A stretch of DNA of 64,000 bases from Lytechinus pictus (GCF_037042905.1 NC_087257.1:28705501-28769500), one strand, 5' to 3'. Positions 1 to 13,554 are shown, numbered from the stretch's first letter. A program made the numbers and translations. Notes: generated by a model not told the origin, from the letters alone.

Positions 1-3000
1 TTAAGTGCATTGAAAATACTGGTCAAATAACAATGAACAGCTGAAAGGTCTTTGTCGAAAAATTTGCATCCGAGACTTTGTCGAAAAAAAATACATCCGA
101 GACAGCTGACTACTGATCGTCATAAGATTCGGAGCTGATGAAAAAATTGCAAATATGTCGTTTATCCAGATTCACGGACGAAACTGCTGTTTTGATTTCC
201 CGATTTTCGACACAGACTGCTTTGTTATGAAGGGTTTTTGATAATATCTTCTCTACGTTCCAGAAAGCGTCTGCGTAGTGGTTGCGAAAATTACCAACTG
301 ACATTTTTATAACACACGCTCTGACTATAGGATAAGTAATTTTTTTCATCATAAAGATTACAGCATTGACGAGAAGAAAGTGCTAAATCATACTAACCGT
401 TAAAATCAAATTTTCAACAAAATATATAAATCATTGTAAAAGGATACAACGGTCACTAAAAGCTTTTATAAAGTGAATGACATTCGATTTTCTAACACAT
501 TCCCTATTTCACTAAAGCTTTTTAGAAACACTTTATCACCGGTTTAAAATATTTCCACTTTATTTTCTATGTTGTCTTATTCTGACAAGACGGTTTGTTG
601 CTATTGGAAATGGTAAACTACATTTCGACCATTAGAAACTACTAAAGGAGAAGCAGAAAAACATTCTCTTTCGTTCTTTTTTTTGGGGGGGTATTGTATT
701 GGAGTGGAGAAAGAATGGTTAAGTAGTATCTCATAATGTAAGTTTTTTCTGTTTTCACAACAATGCAGGTTAAATAAATAGAAAAGTTCATTGTAACTGA
801 AGATAACATGCACCGATTGAGGGGGGGGGCTAAAGATACGGTACGGTATTTGGGAAACAGTTTAAAAATGGAGGGAGGGGTGTTTAACGCAAATGAGGTT
901 GGATTTAAAATCGCCAAAAAGCTATAAAGCTGAACTAAACTCTAAATCAAATGTTCAAATTCTGTTGATATATAACTGTTGTAAATCTTTAGATATTTTC
1001 CAATGCAAACCTTTCAGAATGCAATGTTAATCAAAATAGATTCGCAAACCATCCATTTAGCCAGGGGAGTGAAATGACTTATCGATGTTTTATCCGAGAA
1101 GTCCCATTTCATCCTACAGTCACATAGTAACAATGCTTTATAGGCAATCGAAAGTAAGAAAGGTTGTCACATCTGACAACTTGTAGGAGAAAAATATCGA
1201 TAAAACTCTCCCCTTGTATCTTCCTTTTAGATTCTCACCAGTTAACGTCTGTCATATCCAGTATTATAGATGTTCCATTTCTGCAGGCTTTGAGACTATT
1301 TTGTGAATTAGACATGTCATGATTATATACGTATTGTCAATCTCTTAGTCTTAATGTCCCTAAGACGAGCATTTATTTCATGTCTAATGACATTTATAAT
1401 TCATTCGGGCTGCACAGTGGAACTATCTCGGCATTCTTGGTTCTAACTCTCTCCGTATAATCAGAGGGTCTAATTCGGCTTGAAATCCTCCGCGAGAGTA
1501 CCATCCTTTAGAATGCTTAAAAGTAGTATTAGTAGATAAGATAGTACCCGTAGTTGACATAGCAGTAGCTACAGCAGTAGTAGCTACTGCTATTACTATT
1601 ATTACTTGGACTACTACTGGTACGGAAAGCTCATTTATGGATTTCAACAAATTTGCAGAAACCATGTGAATGCAACTATCTCATTATATGCAAAAAGACA
1701 GAGTCCTATACGTACATTAATTAACACCGATCGAGACTATTCCCCGGGGCCTAATTGCCATGTCCTAAAGGAAATATTCCACGATGCTCATGATCGGTTG
1801 TTTTAAACACAAGAAATTCTTAATCATATTCTGATAAAAAAATATAAAAGTTACATCTTAATGAGGTATAACGCATTTAGCTTTTAAAGTCATGTTACAT
1901 GACATAAATGAAAAACGGCATTTCGGCTGAAAGCAGTTTAAAAAAAGTTAGTTTTCTTCGAAAACAAACTCTAAACATGGAAGCTGCAGTAAAATTCGAT
2001 AAGGGCTATCAAATCGACTCAATGCCCCCACAATGGTCAATAAAATGTTGGGGTTTTCAAATAATATTACTGTGTACTCATGAAGTAATATTAGCAACAC
2101 TTAAAGATAATAGAGAAATACAGTTGTTGCACAAACAACTATATTTTTCTATATCTATTAAAGTTGCTGTGTTGCTCTGCGAAGCAAAATATCCGATATT
2201 GATGAAGTGAATAATGATTGTCATTAGAAAAATGTTCTACACTTTAACAATAAAAATTCATCGCATTTCGATTTTATGAAGTGATCATACGAATCTGGTT
2301 GTATAGCTGTAAACTTCAGATTTCCAAAGTTTTAGTTACATCCTACTAAAATGACTAAACAGTAATTTCTGCCTTGAATATAGGATACATTTATAACGAG
2401 AATTAATGGTTTCAATCAATTGGTTCTTCATCTCGGCATTTTATTTTCTATTTTTTTTAGTGTTTGTATTTACCTCGAAATCATTCCTGATCTGGTTTTA
2501 GCATTGTGTTGACCCCGCCCTTGCAACGCCAATCGATATCCCTCTCGTCAATTTCCACAAGGTATTTGAGCGTTAATTAAATTTGTATTCTGCTAATTTG
2601 AATGCGTTTTTGAGCGTTTGAAACAAAAGGAATTTTCAATACATGGATACCTTTATAAAAAAAAAAACAGTTTAACTCCCCAAAGTATATCATTTCACAA
2701 CAAACATGACAAAAAGGAACATCGTTAAAGTGTGTGCCAAACAATCAAGAAAAGATCATTTAAGAATTGTTCCTCGTTCCAGTCCTAATTCATGCCTGTT
2801 CCTTACGAACTCACCCGAATTGTACTATTGATCAAAACACAGGTCATGCGTACCGTAAAAGGAAATCAATTCTAAAATGCTTTCTTAGAGCACTTTGAAT
2901 TTGCATGAGTGGTAATCGCAGCTTAATTAAACGGAAAATAACGTATTACAGTCGGGGCACATTATACACACGAAATAAACACATATTGACATAATCTTAA

Positions 3001-3010
3001 GTTTAACTTA
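1..3010. other. AT-rich stretch with no supported gene
   Basis: Only short open frames with no recognisable domain occur here. There are short homopolymer runs (G near 685 and 820) but no repeat family I can name. Confidence 0.5.
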
Positions 3011-3011
3011 C

Positions 3012-3480
3012 CCTTTGGAGACGCCCGTTTTCTGGAATTTTATAACAAAATTTGTTGGTGGATGTAGCAGCCGCTGAACGTTTCTTCGTTTACTCTGCGT
3101 GTCGTAAAACCTTTGGTAGTTTCAAAACAGAAGGTAACAGATACACTTGTTGGTAGAATCTCTCTCGTATTCTCCAGGGTTTTTCCTTTTTTCTTTTCTC
3201 TTTCTCCCCGTCTGTCTCTATTCTGTTCCATTCGCAAACTGCGACTCATGCGGCGCGCGGCGGACACTTTTTAATAAGCCTGGAGTGGATGCGTATGGTA
3301 GAAACAAGCTCAAGAGACCTTCCGCGTTCTCTGATTGGTCGGCTCTCTGTGACGACATAAATGTACACTTCTCCTGGAATATCCGTTTACTCGTACTTGG
3401 TGGAAAATGGAAAGTGGTATACAAAATCAACCAATCCACAGAATCACGTGTATCTATGACGCATTTAAGCAATGATATGG
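3012..3480 (-). promoter_or_regulatory. Candidate promoter and first exon, minus strand
   Basis: This is the most GC-rich patch of the left flank. Read on the minus strand it has a CCAAT box (complement of 3334-3338) and a CRE-like TGTCGTCA (near 3352). It ends in a consensus splice donor, AAAGG followed by GTAAGTT, so an exon could end at 3012. The frame from 3267 to 3040 stops before that donor, so the exon would be mostly untranslated. No downstream exon was identified to the left. This is inference from signals only; it could be chance. Confidence 0.25.
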
Positions 3481-3499
3481 GGGCACTTTAAATTAGTAT

Positions 3500-4937
3500 A
3501 CACGGTATAAAAGAAGAAAATCAACAAATAAGTAGAATAATCATTCTGGAATTCCGTGCGTGGTAATAGAAACATCTATAAATATACCGGAACCATTTTT
3601 CTCAAGGACCTTTAAATCAACATCTATCTATATTTAATCTTCTTTTCTTTGTGACGTTTATCTTTACTTTCCATTTAATTCTTCCATTCACTTAAAGTAT
3701 TAAGAAGAATTCTCAGTTTTCCCACTTATATTTCCCAGCAGTCATATGAATCTGAGATGGTAGGATAACACATTTATTCAAAAAGCAAAATGTTTGATTC
3801 CCCGCGTACTTCTGAGGTTGATACCTTTCAATCGAATCTATGACCAAATTTTGTTTATTCTTTTTTTTTTCTTGAGAGATAAGAATATAGAAACCTGTTA
3901 AAACCTCTATTTATACAAAAAAAAACAGCATCTGAAGTTCCGTTAAGATTGGATTATTTCAAAACATATGGACAATAACTTCCTGTTTTCGAAACAGCAA
4001 TGCACAATGAGAAAACACTGTTTTCTTTTTCCTGGATGTTGAAGACAAACTGAATTCGGTAAACACCAAAGTTTGTCATTGGATGGATATTTAGATATCT
4101 AATAAAGACTCTTCAAAAGAACTATTAAGTTGAATATAGAAATGCAATCTATATAGGTCGTTCATTATGAAAGTTAACTATTTGTATCTTTTAATCGTTA
4201 GCAATAGTTATCGGTTTATAATAGTTTGGTTTAACCCTGTTTGCAAAGATGTGGAGGCCAGTTTAAAGATCACAGCAGATAATGGTAGGCCTATATGGTG
4301 AGAATGGAGTGATGAAGAGTATTACACACATAGCTTCATATACATGATTGTTCTAGACTCCGTCATTGCGATATGGAATAAGATTATTCATTACCATATT
4401 CCATTCATTTTATAGCTTGTAAAATTTTATGGAAAATAATAATGTGTTGATGTAACATTACTATAATGTTATCATCTGCAGTACATTGAGCAGAAGCGCG
4501 TTATTCAAATCCTAAACATATTCTCGACTTGTTGACAAAATGCAAACCAGCAAAGTTTAATATTCATGATAATAAACGGCGGTTGATTAAACTGCAGTTG
4601 AAATAATAAAAAAAGTAATATTACAAAACAGTAATAAAGAATGAAATTCAATATGAAGCGTATCATATCTTTCTCACCACTATAACTTTTATACATGAAA
4701 GGCGTTCAACTCTTATTTAATTAAATTGTTCATAAATTGGGTACACAGTGCTAAATCAATCTCCTTTGATTATTTACATTAGTTTAAAATGAAATCGTAA
4801 GTGGACTAAACACTTGTCGTTGTCATTGAACTTAAGTAAAAATTTATCACCATTTTGGCCTGCTTACAAAAGGAAATTCAGACCAACTTCGGAAATTAAA
4901 ATCTGTATAAATTGGGTATCATCTCTGATTTAGCATA
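3500..4937. other. AT-rich stretch, nothing recognised
   Basis: No open frame with a recognisable domain. A TATAAAA string near 3505 has no supported gene downstream. Confidence 0.4.
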
Positions 4938-5165
4938 CACTCTATAAAAAAAAGAGTTTACCCAATATTGGGTAAAATGGGGACATGCATGTTTGCAGGG
5001 CAAGCAGATGCCAAATATTTTGTAAATTTGACGCAATGTTGCGTTGAAATTTACCCTTCAAAAATGCATTTTGCCCAATATTGAGAGAAAAGATTACCCA
5101 GCAAACATGAATGTTCCCTTTCTACCCAATATTGGAGAAATCTTTACTCTCTGTAACTCTGTTTT
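4938..5165. mobile_element. MITE with TACCCAATATTGGGTA motifs, copy 1
   Basis: The left end reads CACTCTATAAAAAAAAGAG after a TA dinucleotide. Palindromic motifs of the TACCCAAYATTGGGTA type follow at both sides of the element. A related copy lies at 7345-7552, which shows that this is a dispersed family. The right end is degenerate. It is non-coding; a Tc1/mariner-type origin is inferred from the TA flank only. Confidence 0.5.
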
Positions 5166-5168
5166 TAA

Positions 5169-5690
5169 ATGTGTATTAAATATCAATTTTGTGTTCTTAC
5201 TTTCAACATACAGAACGATTTAGCCCCATCCTATTTGGGACCACTTATCTGCAAACGTAATGTAACTTATAAAACACGATATTCTGAACTATGTCCCCTT
5301 CAAATACCCTGCCCTAGGACAGATTATAAAAGAAAATCTTTGGAATATGTTGCTGCCGTCGTATTTAATTCTCTCCCTTGTGATATGCAAAAATGCACGT
5401 CCCTCCATGCATTTAAAAAACACTGTAAATCATTAAAATTCTGACCGTCATACTTGTAATTACACTGAATAACTTGATGTAAATGTAATGATTCAATGAG
5501 TAATTGTTTATTTCACTCTATATGTATATAATCTTTTCTGTTTTTACTATATTATATGTTACATACATTGATTTGCTATGATGTTGAATTATTTGTTAAA
5601 CTGCAGGGCGCCTTTGGAAAGCAGTTTTGCATAACTGAACAGGCCTACCCTGCAGTATAAAATAAATCAAACCAATGAATAAATAAATGT
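5169..5690 (+). mobile_element. 3' end of a LINE (RT ORF C-terminus and 3' UTR)
   Basis: The frame 5169-5444 (91 residues) has the C-terminal signature of CR1/Jockey-type LINE ORF2 proteins. The segment NDLAPSYLGPLI is followed by PRTDYKRKSLEYVAAVVFNS and LPCDMQKCTSLHAFKKHCKS. These correspond to the usual LAPSYL, RS-FS-A-LWNSLP and FK-LK blocks. The RT catalytic core is missing, so the copy is strongly 5' truncated. The 3' UTR runs to an A-rich tail with AATAAAT repeats near 5680-5690. The element is inactive. Confidence 0.6.
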
Positions 5691-6150
5691 GTATCACACC
5701 TGAATGCCAGTTGGAGTAACAGCCTTCTGAAAATAAATCCTCAATAAAATGTTATCAATGTGTCGATCTATTTTACGAGTTGTGTGATAGGGGTTGTCAA
5801 ATTTTCAAGCATTTTCCTCTTTATGATTTGTATGATGATACAAGTGATGAAAGAAAATCACTTTTGTAAATTTAATAACAAAACCCCCAATATTGTGGAA
5901 TTCAAAGCTCGTATCAATGGTATTAAGGATATTGAATATTTTTTGCGAAGAAAAATGGTAAATTACCTGAACATTTAAAAAAATGGAGATTTGATATTTA
6001 ATTTGTCTTTAATCAATTTTGTATATGTCTCTACAAACTTATAAATACTTAAGTGCTGCTCTGTTTAATCATGTAAATAGCTTTGATCAATTTATCGATT
6101 TATATTGTAATTTATTCTTTGATCAATAAAGACTGAAAGAAAAAAGAAAA
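5691..6150 (+). other. Possible 3' end of a transcript or retroelement
   Basis: A short frame (5760-5978) of unknown content is followed by AT-rich sequence, a polyadenylation signal AATAAA near 6126 and an A-rich stretch. It may be the tail of a retroelement or of a processed transcript. I do not recognise the protein. Confidence 0.2.
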
Positions 6151-6885
6151 AGAAAATCAGTTCCCAACTATTGTTGAGCATGTCATCTAACAAAGGTGAT
6201 CCGGTATACATTTTGGATCTAATCCTCAGGAATGGTAGGGGGTAATGTTACAGCGATCTTCTATACCCAACTACCACAAAGGATATGATCAGTGCCTGGT
6301 TCGGCTGTTGTGGCTGTGGTGTTGATGGTGGTAGGGGATGAGAGGTCACCACGGTGTTTGTACTTCCGTGTCAACCTTCTTTCTTCAGTTAAACAAAGAA
6401 GATGTTTTCTAATAGACGAAGGAAAAGTTTCAAGTTCAATCGAAAAAAAAAAAACTCAAACCCTACTCATGCCTTAATAAGCAAATTTATCTTTATATAA
6501 CTGAAATCGAAAAATAATCACATTTCCTAAGCATAATAATTCGTAACTATTTGAATTCCACCAACTTCCAGACCATGTGATTTATTCATCAAAAATATGA
6601 ATTAGGAACTGAGTACGAAGGGAACACACCACAGAATACACACGATACACCCCAGTCACTCGACAAATATTGGCAAAGCAATTAGAAAAAAAAACACAGA
6701 GACTCATTTTGGACACTATATCTCCAATCACTGTCAAAACCTAATTATCAATGGATTTTAACAAAACGCCAGTACGTGAGGTACCGTAAAACGTAATTAG
6801 CATTATCAAAATGCTATTTTGATAAATTTTGATAAATGCAAAATCCTATGTATTATAGACTAGTGCCTTTCTTAAAGCGATTTGG
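6151..6885. other. Nothing recognised
   Basis: Non-repetitive AT-rich sequence with no frame worth calling. Confidence 0.3.
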
Positions 6886-7135
6886 ACGTGTGGAGGTGGG
6901 ATGAAGTAAATGTGGGTGTGGGTGTCAAGTTAGTGTCACTGAGTATGTATGCATAACGAGCTGTAAGTGATTGATGGTGCATGGGTCCTATATGTTTTGT
7001 GTAAGAGAGGGGTTATGTGCGTGTAGTTTTGGGTGTGAGATAGAGTGTGTGTGCGTGTGTACATGCGGGTTTGTGTGGGGTGGGTGTGAGTGACGGTGTT
7101 TGTAGGCTTAAGTGTGGTGATGGGTGAGGTTTCTG
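6886..7135. repeat. GT-rich degenerate simple repeat
   Basis: The plus strand is rich in GTGTGGGTG-type words and poor in C over about 250 bp. It is a degenerate purine/GT minisatellite, not coding. Confidence 0.5.
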
Positions 7136-7344
7136 AGGGTAGATAGCTCTGGGCAACTTTGATTTAAACTACGCCTACCCAGAGGCGGCGAAATATCAGG
7201 CTTGGACAAAGAAAGTGAAGGGGCACCTTTTGTCTGCCAAACAATAGGTGCCCTCCACTTTCATTGTATGAGCCTGACATTCCACCGCCTCTGCGCGTAC
7301 CATTGTTCTCTATATCCATTTCTTTCCAATACATTGATATATAT

Positions 7345-7552
7345 AACAATCTAAAACAGTTTACCCAACATTGGGTAAAATGGGAATATGTATGCTTCCT
7401 GGCTAAAATGATACAAAATACAATGTTACGTTGAAATTCACCCTTTAAACTTGCATTTTACCCAATATAAGGGGGAAAATTACGCAGCAAGCATGATTCT
7501 TCCCTTTTTAGCCAACATTGGGTAAATTTTTACTCAATCTTTTTTTAGAGTG
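7345..7552. mobile_element. MITE with TACCCAACATTGGGTA motifs, copy 2
   Basis: It has the same order of blocks as the copy at 4938: a TTTACCCAACATTGGGTAAA block, a central AATGTTACGTTGAAATTCACC block, then CATTTTACCCAATAT. It ends in TTTTTTTAGAGTG, the complement of the CACTCT start of copy 1. It is non-autonomous. Confidence 0.5.
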
Positions 7553-7665
7553 GATATATTAAACTTGCATTTTACCCAATATGAGGGGAAAAATTACGCA
7601 GCAAGCATGATTCTTCCCTTTTTACCCAACATTGGGTAAATTTTTAATCAATCTTTTTTTTTTAG
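7553..7665. mobile_element. Partial tandem copy of the same MITE
   Basis: The right half of the preceding element (AAACTTGCATTTTACCC through ATTGGGTAAATTTTT) is repeated immediately downstream with few changes. Confidence 0.5.
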
Positions 7666-7666
7666 T

Positions 7667-7735
<69 letters not shown>

Positions 7736-7745
7736 GGTGTGTGTG
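7667..7745. repeat. (TA)n(TG)n microsatellite
   Basis: About 45 bp of alternating TA is followed by about 30 bp of GT repeats, directly against the MITE end. Confidence 0.9.
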
Positions 7746-8440
7746 CATTAATGTATAATTATGGCTGATGCGAGGACAACTGGTTCACTTTCTAATTATA
7801 TTTAACACTTGCGAAAACTTATCTACGGCTTTGATAAAGCAAACCTAATGCGAGGTCCACCAGCTCCCTTATGACGTCATAATGCCTTGATTGCGATGAT
7901 AAGCCACAGGTATTATGATGTAGTTTTAGTTGGATTTACTCTGCAGTTGACATTGTCACTCTATAAAGCACGTCACACGATTAAGGGTGTCACAATCGAA
8001 ATTTCTCGTAATATTGGATAGGCGTCAAGGGGAGAACGTGGATGCCCCCCCCCCCCCCTCTAAAACAGCCGTGAGCATCTACTCAGTTCACTTTTTTTTC
8101 TTAAATGTTTATTTAATCATGATTATTTTAAATTTGAAACCACTGAAATTAATTAAACTTATAACAACTAGTATAATTGATATGATATGATAATAAAGAC
8201 AATCGTAGTTCACAACCAAGCATATTGAAAGCAGGAGAAATATTCATAATTATCCATTCATTGTTCAATGCTCAATCTTAAGTACCTTCTTTTCTGTTTA
8301 TCATTGAACATTTTCGGAACTTTCCGTTTGATAATTATAGGCTAATATTTCCCAGGAAATCAAACATTTTTTGTTGATATTCGAACGTAACTTTAGTTCA
8401 CTTTTTGTGAAACACCCAGGGGTTTTCTTTTACGTCCACT

Positions 8441-8731
8441 GGTTTAACTTCCGGAAAGAAAGCTGTCGGAATGATGTTTCTGGATTTGGAAGAAGTTATT
8501 GATCTGTTGATAGATGTGCTAAAACTTCCTCTGTCAGATGACACCAAAAAGGCAAATATTTATTCATGCTTGATCGGACACTGGCAAGTTCTGTGCAGGG
8601 TGTCAGAAATCACGGAAATCGCTTCGCTCCGAAATAAAAATAAAATATTAAAAAAGATGGACACAATAAAAGGCAGCAGGCTGGATTGGGTACTTCTAAT
8701 AAAATTATTTACTCTTTGCATTTATTTATGA
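8441..8731 (+). other. Weak candidate first coding exon
   Basis: An ATG at 8471 or 8474 lies about 20 bases after an ETS-type ACTTCCGG motif, which is often found at housekeeping start sites. The frame begins MMFLDLEEVIDLLIDVLKLP and stays open to 8731. A weak donor AGG-GTGTCA (near 8599) could end the exon early. I do not recognise the protein and found no following exon. It may be a chance frame. Confidence 0.2.
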
Positions 8732-9359
8732 TGTTTGTATAAAGTGTCAGCTCGTTATCATGATTGTAAGATCCTATTTACATTGCAGAGTATTATTGAC
8801 GTGTATTACCCTGCAGATCTGACAGGGCGTACATGATAAGCAATGAATATAGGGATTTGACCTATTCACTACATTTGTTTAAATGAAGTCGTTTATTAAG
8901 TAGTATTGCGACTCTCAATAAAGGGTATATATAAGAATGAATGAACATTCATTTTGCTAGATGATATCGCTAATCGGGCAGCTATTGATATAAAAAATAA
9001 TTCATTTTGTACTCTTTGTCCTAACTGTGTGACTGGCAAGTTGATTTATTTTGTGTAACGACTGTTTTTCCTTTCTGTATAATATGCATGTTTAATCATT
9101 TTGTTAAAGCTTTCACTTAGCAGCTTCTTTTTGCCACTTATGAATAATGTTATAATGATAATATAATTGATAATATCTAGTCAAAACCAAATGGAAAAAA
9201 TATATGAAATGACTTCAGGGAATAGATACATTAAGCACATATCATAGATGGATGTGAAGGTGAATGTATCAGACAGACTTCTGCTTTAATTGTACCCATC
9301 TTTTTCATTTTGGACAAAACGATTTTTAAAACCTGGAGAAAAAAGACCATCTCTTAATC
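8732..9359. other. Nothing recognised
   Basis: AT-rich unique-looking sequence without a supported feature. Confidence 0.3.
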
Positions 9360-9720
9360 TGTCTATATTTCTACTTTTCTTTCTTTATTTCTTTCTTTCT
9401 TTCTTTTCTTTTTCCATTATTTCTTTCTGCCTGTCTGTCTGTCTGTCTTTCTTTCTTTTCTTCTTTCTTTCAGTCTTTCTTTCTTTCTTTTCTTCTTTCT
9501 TCAATCTTCTTTTCTTCTTTCTTCTTTTCTTCTTTCTTTATTTCTTTATTTCTTTCTTCTTTCTTTCTTTATTTTATTTCTTTCTTTCATTCTTTCTTTG
9601 TTTTCTTCCTCTCTTTCTTTCTTTCTTTTGTTTTTTTCTTTCTTCCTTTTTGTACTTTTTTTCTTTTTTTCTTTATTTCTTTCTTTTCACTCTTTCCTTC
9701 TTCTTTCTATCAACTATCTA
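9360..9720. repeat. (TTTC)n polypyrimidine tract
   Basis: About 360 bp of TTTC/TTTCTT units with a few CTGT units give an almost pure pyrimidine strand. The open frames here encode only Phe/Ser/Leu low-complexity sequence and are not genes. Confidence 0.9.
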
Positions 9721-10737
9721 TCTATAGTTTTTTTAATCTATATATCTATTTATTACTACAAAATGCCCGGGTATGCATTCCGTAGCCAAAGGGTGGACCG
9801 TCTGTCTTGGTGAGCTGATTATGCCATGTATATATGAAGCAATATCAAGAATATAAGTCTTAATAACTATTATTCAGAATCTTTACATTTTGAGGTTTAC
9901 CCTTTGCTAGTGTCCTTGCTAATCCCGTGTTACGCCCTCACCAGTCGCTGTTAACGAATGATCGAAAATAGTAGGGAGGAATCATTCGTCATCCGCAATC
10001 AAATAAATGACTTATATTCTGTGCTGTGACCTTTTATTAGGATTAAGAGGGAAGATGTGTAGTACAACTATACCAATATCAGTGATGTTCGAAGAGGCTA
10101 CGTTGACCATTGCATTGATTATTTTAATGTGTATTACATATAAAGTTTTATAATAGCAGGTGTTAACGTGTCGCTCACAAAATAATGTGTTAAATCTTAA
10201 CTTATAACAATAATACTCTTTGATAAGCATCTGATAATAACTAGCATAATAAAAACGTTATTAGCTCGTATTTCTGAGCATAGGATTATTGCCCGATTTG
10301 GGGCAAATCTATAGGAGTATACTGGTAAAGGTTCAATCTACACACTTAGCGCTCAAATTATTAATAACTGTTTTAGGATGATATCTAAAATCGTCTTCTT
10401 GACTAATAAAGAATGGATAATACAATTATTAATTTGTGTCGTGTAGGCCCTATACTGAAAGCAGGTTGCTAGATCCAGCATGTTGAGATTAACGGAAACT
10501 CATCTGTGGTTAATAAATGTTGATGAACCTTGTGGAAAATCGAAGACGAAAAAGGATTTGCAATAAGTTCCGGTATCGAATCGACGTCTTTTCACATGAA
10601 TTACAATATTTACATTTTGCTTTCTGAATTTGACAGTGAGTCATGATTGCAACCTTCTAGGCATGTACCATTTATCAACCAATCAATCTTTCTCTTTTAT
10701 AATTACAAATATACTATACCGTTTCCCCTTTTTCGCA
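9721..10737. other. Nothing recognised
   Basis: Unique-looking AT-rich sequence, no domain or repeat identified. Confidence 0.3.
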
Positions 10738-10942
10738 GTCTCTCACACATCCACACAAACACCTACGCTATTACAGAAACAAACGAAAACACCCACATCC
10801 CCCCCCCCCACACACATCCCCCAAACTAACAAAGACAAAACACATCGTTCGCACCTTACCAACGTAACCACGCTCCATACACAAACGCGCACAAACTTCT
10901 CTCACATACACACACCCACACACACTCCCCCACACACGCATG
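10738..10942. repeat. CA/C-rich degenerate simple repeat
   Basis: About 200 bp rich in ACAC, CCCC and CATCC words, purine-poor except for A. Overlapping frames on both strands are low complexity. Confidence 0.7.
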
Positions 10943-11569
10943 GATAATTTCAATTTTCTTGGGGAAACTTCCTCTATACTTTATGATCGTCACATGAAGA
11001 TTACTTCGCATGCGTTTGTTACACACCCATTGAATGGCTCTTCAGAGCGTATATTTATTTTCATCAAACTCTCTGTCCTTGCTTGCACTTCCCCTTCCTG
11101 CTTTTCTTTATAACATAGAAATAAGTATCTTCATTAAAATCTGAGTAACTAATACAATGGTTATTTCGAAGTATTAATCACAAGTTTTCCACGAACCCCT
11201 GTATCATTACTAAATGTGTGGCTCTCTTCTGATTTTCTTCACATCCGGTTGTGTCACTTTCACTAGTGGACACCATGTATCACCGAACCTCCAATCGCGC
11301 TTTATGGGCCAATAATGCCAACTATTCTCTTTAAAGGTTCGTTAGGAAAATGGTAAGTGATATCACATGTGTCTAAAAAACTAGATTTATGCGTATATAA
11401 TGTATAGTCACAATTAGCAAGGAGATATGTCGGCCTGATTAAGAGCGTGAAAAACGAAAGATAAAGAACAGCCCTCGAAAGTAATTAGTGGAGCAATCGG
11501 TTCTTCTAATTTCGCACACCTTCAACATTTTCATTTTTATTTCAATTTCTCTTTTCCCCTATCCCCCCT

Positions 11570-11662
11570 CTGCCTTTTCTCTCTCTCCCTCCCTCTCTCT
11601 TTCTCTCTCTCTCACACACACACACTCCCCCCCCCCTCTTTCTCCCTCTCTCTCTTTCTATG
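11570..11662. repeat. (CT)n/(CA)n microsatellite
   Basis: Runs of CTCTCT, then CACACACA, then poly-C and CTCTCT. Confidence 0.85.
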
Positions 11663-12392
11663 GTCACTGACCGATGTCATTTAGTTACGAGTCATACTTT
11701 TTCGTATTTATTCTTGATGCTTAAATATCAATTTATAGATTTCTAACCCCCTCAGGAATACGTTGCAATTGTTTGTTGAACTCAAAATCACAACGTTCAC
11801 AAAGTTACAGATATTTAAATCAACTTGAACTAAAATGAAGAAATAAACATTTTTTTATTCAATCAAATTTGTTCAAGTCATACCAATACGTTCCTCTTCA
11901 GTATTTTGGTTTAGGCTTTTAGTAGAACAACCCGATCATCTGGAACCAGCGTTTCATAATACATGTAATATGGGATCTATATCACAACCCAGTGATATAA
12001 ATGACCAGATATTTTCTTCTCTGCCATATACCGTTACGAACCATGAAAATATGGTTTTAATGCAGGTAAACAAATTATATCCGCTTTTATTCTCTAATAC
12101 ATATTGGGGTTCTTCATATGGATAAGTAATCTGAAGCCAACGCAGAGAGATCATAACGCGTCAATTACCTGGATAGATTTATCCTCCTGGTATACATGCG
12201 AGGGCGCAAGTTAAGTATCGCGCGATCAAAATTCCAATCAAAACCTTCAGAAGCCAGCTCTTCGTTCAGACAAAAGCAATGCATTCTTCGTTCAAAATGT
12301 TTAATTACAAAAAAAATAATATTTCAATATTGGATAAGACTGAGAAACATGTTTTATGTTTGCTTTTAAGCGAACGTCACCTCACGTATATA
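11663..12392. other. Nothing recognised
   Basis: No supported gene or repeat. Confidence 0.3.
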
Positions 12393-12437
12393 TGTCTCCG
12401 TGGGGGCCCGGGTTCGATTCCCGGCAGAGACATTTTT
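12393..12437 (+). pseudogene. tRNA 3'-half fragment
   Basis: The T arm CCGGGTTCGATTCCCGG has a perfect stem and a canonical loop. It is followed by CAGAGACA and at once by TTTTT, a Pol III terminator. The sequence just before it (GTCTCCGTGGGGG) looks like the long variable arm of a class II tRNA (Leu or Ser). No D arm or anticodon arm lies upstream. It is best read as a tRNA fragment or SINE head, unrelated to the alanine array. Confidence 0.45.
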
Positions 12438-13554
12438 CGGCATCAACAATTTTTCCAAAGAGCAGATATCTCTGGGAACCTACGCCTACCATTATTCTCT
12501 TCATACATTTTTTCACAACATCTTAAAATACAAGAGTTGCCAAACTATTGTACATGCATATATCCCATGCTTCGCCATAATCATTTCATTTTCGATTAGA
12601 CATACAGTATAAGAATACCGATATCGCCAAAATAAAATCGTTAACATAGGTCTACTGAGTAAGAAGTTTCGTGGTCTGAACTGATACAAGAAATTTTCCA
12701 GATTAAAAGAGAGAGGTAGTAAATCACATATCAACTGTCTCAATGGAACACAGTAAATCAAACAATGACATGTTCTAATCATTAACAAAAATACAACCCC
12801 AACAACTTCCTCGATATTTCCTTCCGATTGAAGTTGAATCGTATATTTTCCAATTATTTGAATCTTGAAGGAAAAGCAAAAGATGTTGCTTACAAACATT
12901 TTGCAATCTATTCATATAATTTCACTAATTTGGTAATAGTTCAACAAGCAATTTAGAACATCAATATCAATTGAAATTACAAAATGATACTCATGTAACC
13001 AGAAATTGATATCCATACCAATCCCCCCCCCCATTACATTATCTTTGTGGTTTCTTTTTAATAATTGAATTATGAATAAGATTTTATTTCAATACTTCAT
13101 TTATTTTTATTTTTTGCTTTCACCAGGTATATATCTTTATTTCTATTTTTTTGGGGGGAGGGATTTCCGAGATTTCAACTAGATATTGTTATCTGTAACC
13201 ATCTCATAAATCATTCTTCTGAAAACAGCTAATTTCAATTCAATGTTTGATTTCCGTTGTTTATAGTTTCAACGATCAAAACTGCATATCTTACCTTGGA
13301 TTGTTTTATATATATTTAAATGTACATTACATTGTGATCTCTACGAAAAATAATAACTGTGGATTGAAATAGAAAATGAATGACAAACAAGTAAAAAAAA
13401 TCAATTGGTCCCTATCTAGAGTCCACCTGAATTTTTTGTTAAAACTCTGTTATAACAATATCAAACAATAAGTGTAACATAGTGAGGTTTGATCTATAGT
13501 TTAATCCGTTAGTAAAAGTACTGATTAAACATAAATATAACTATAATTGACAAA
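12438..13554. other. AT-rich left border of the tRNA array
   Basis: No gene seen. The sequence has poly-C (13,022) and poly-T/G (13,148) runs, and the array starts abruptly at 13,555. Confidence 0.3.

Noticed and set aside
3505-3512. TATAAAA near 3,505 as a plus-strand promoter.
   Set aside because: No coding or transcript signal follows it within several kilobases.
9290-9813. 145- and 71-codon frames rich in Phe, Leu and Ser.
   Set aside because: They lie in a TTTC simple repeat and have no coding signal.
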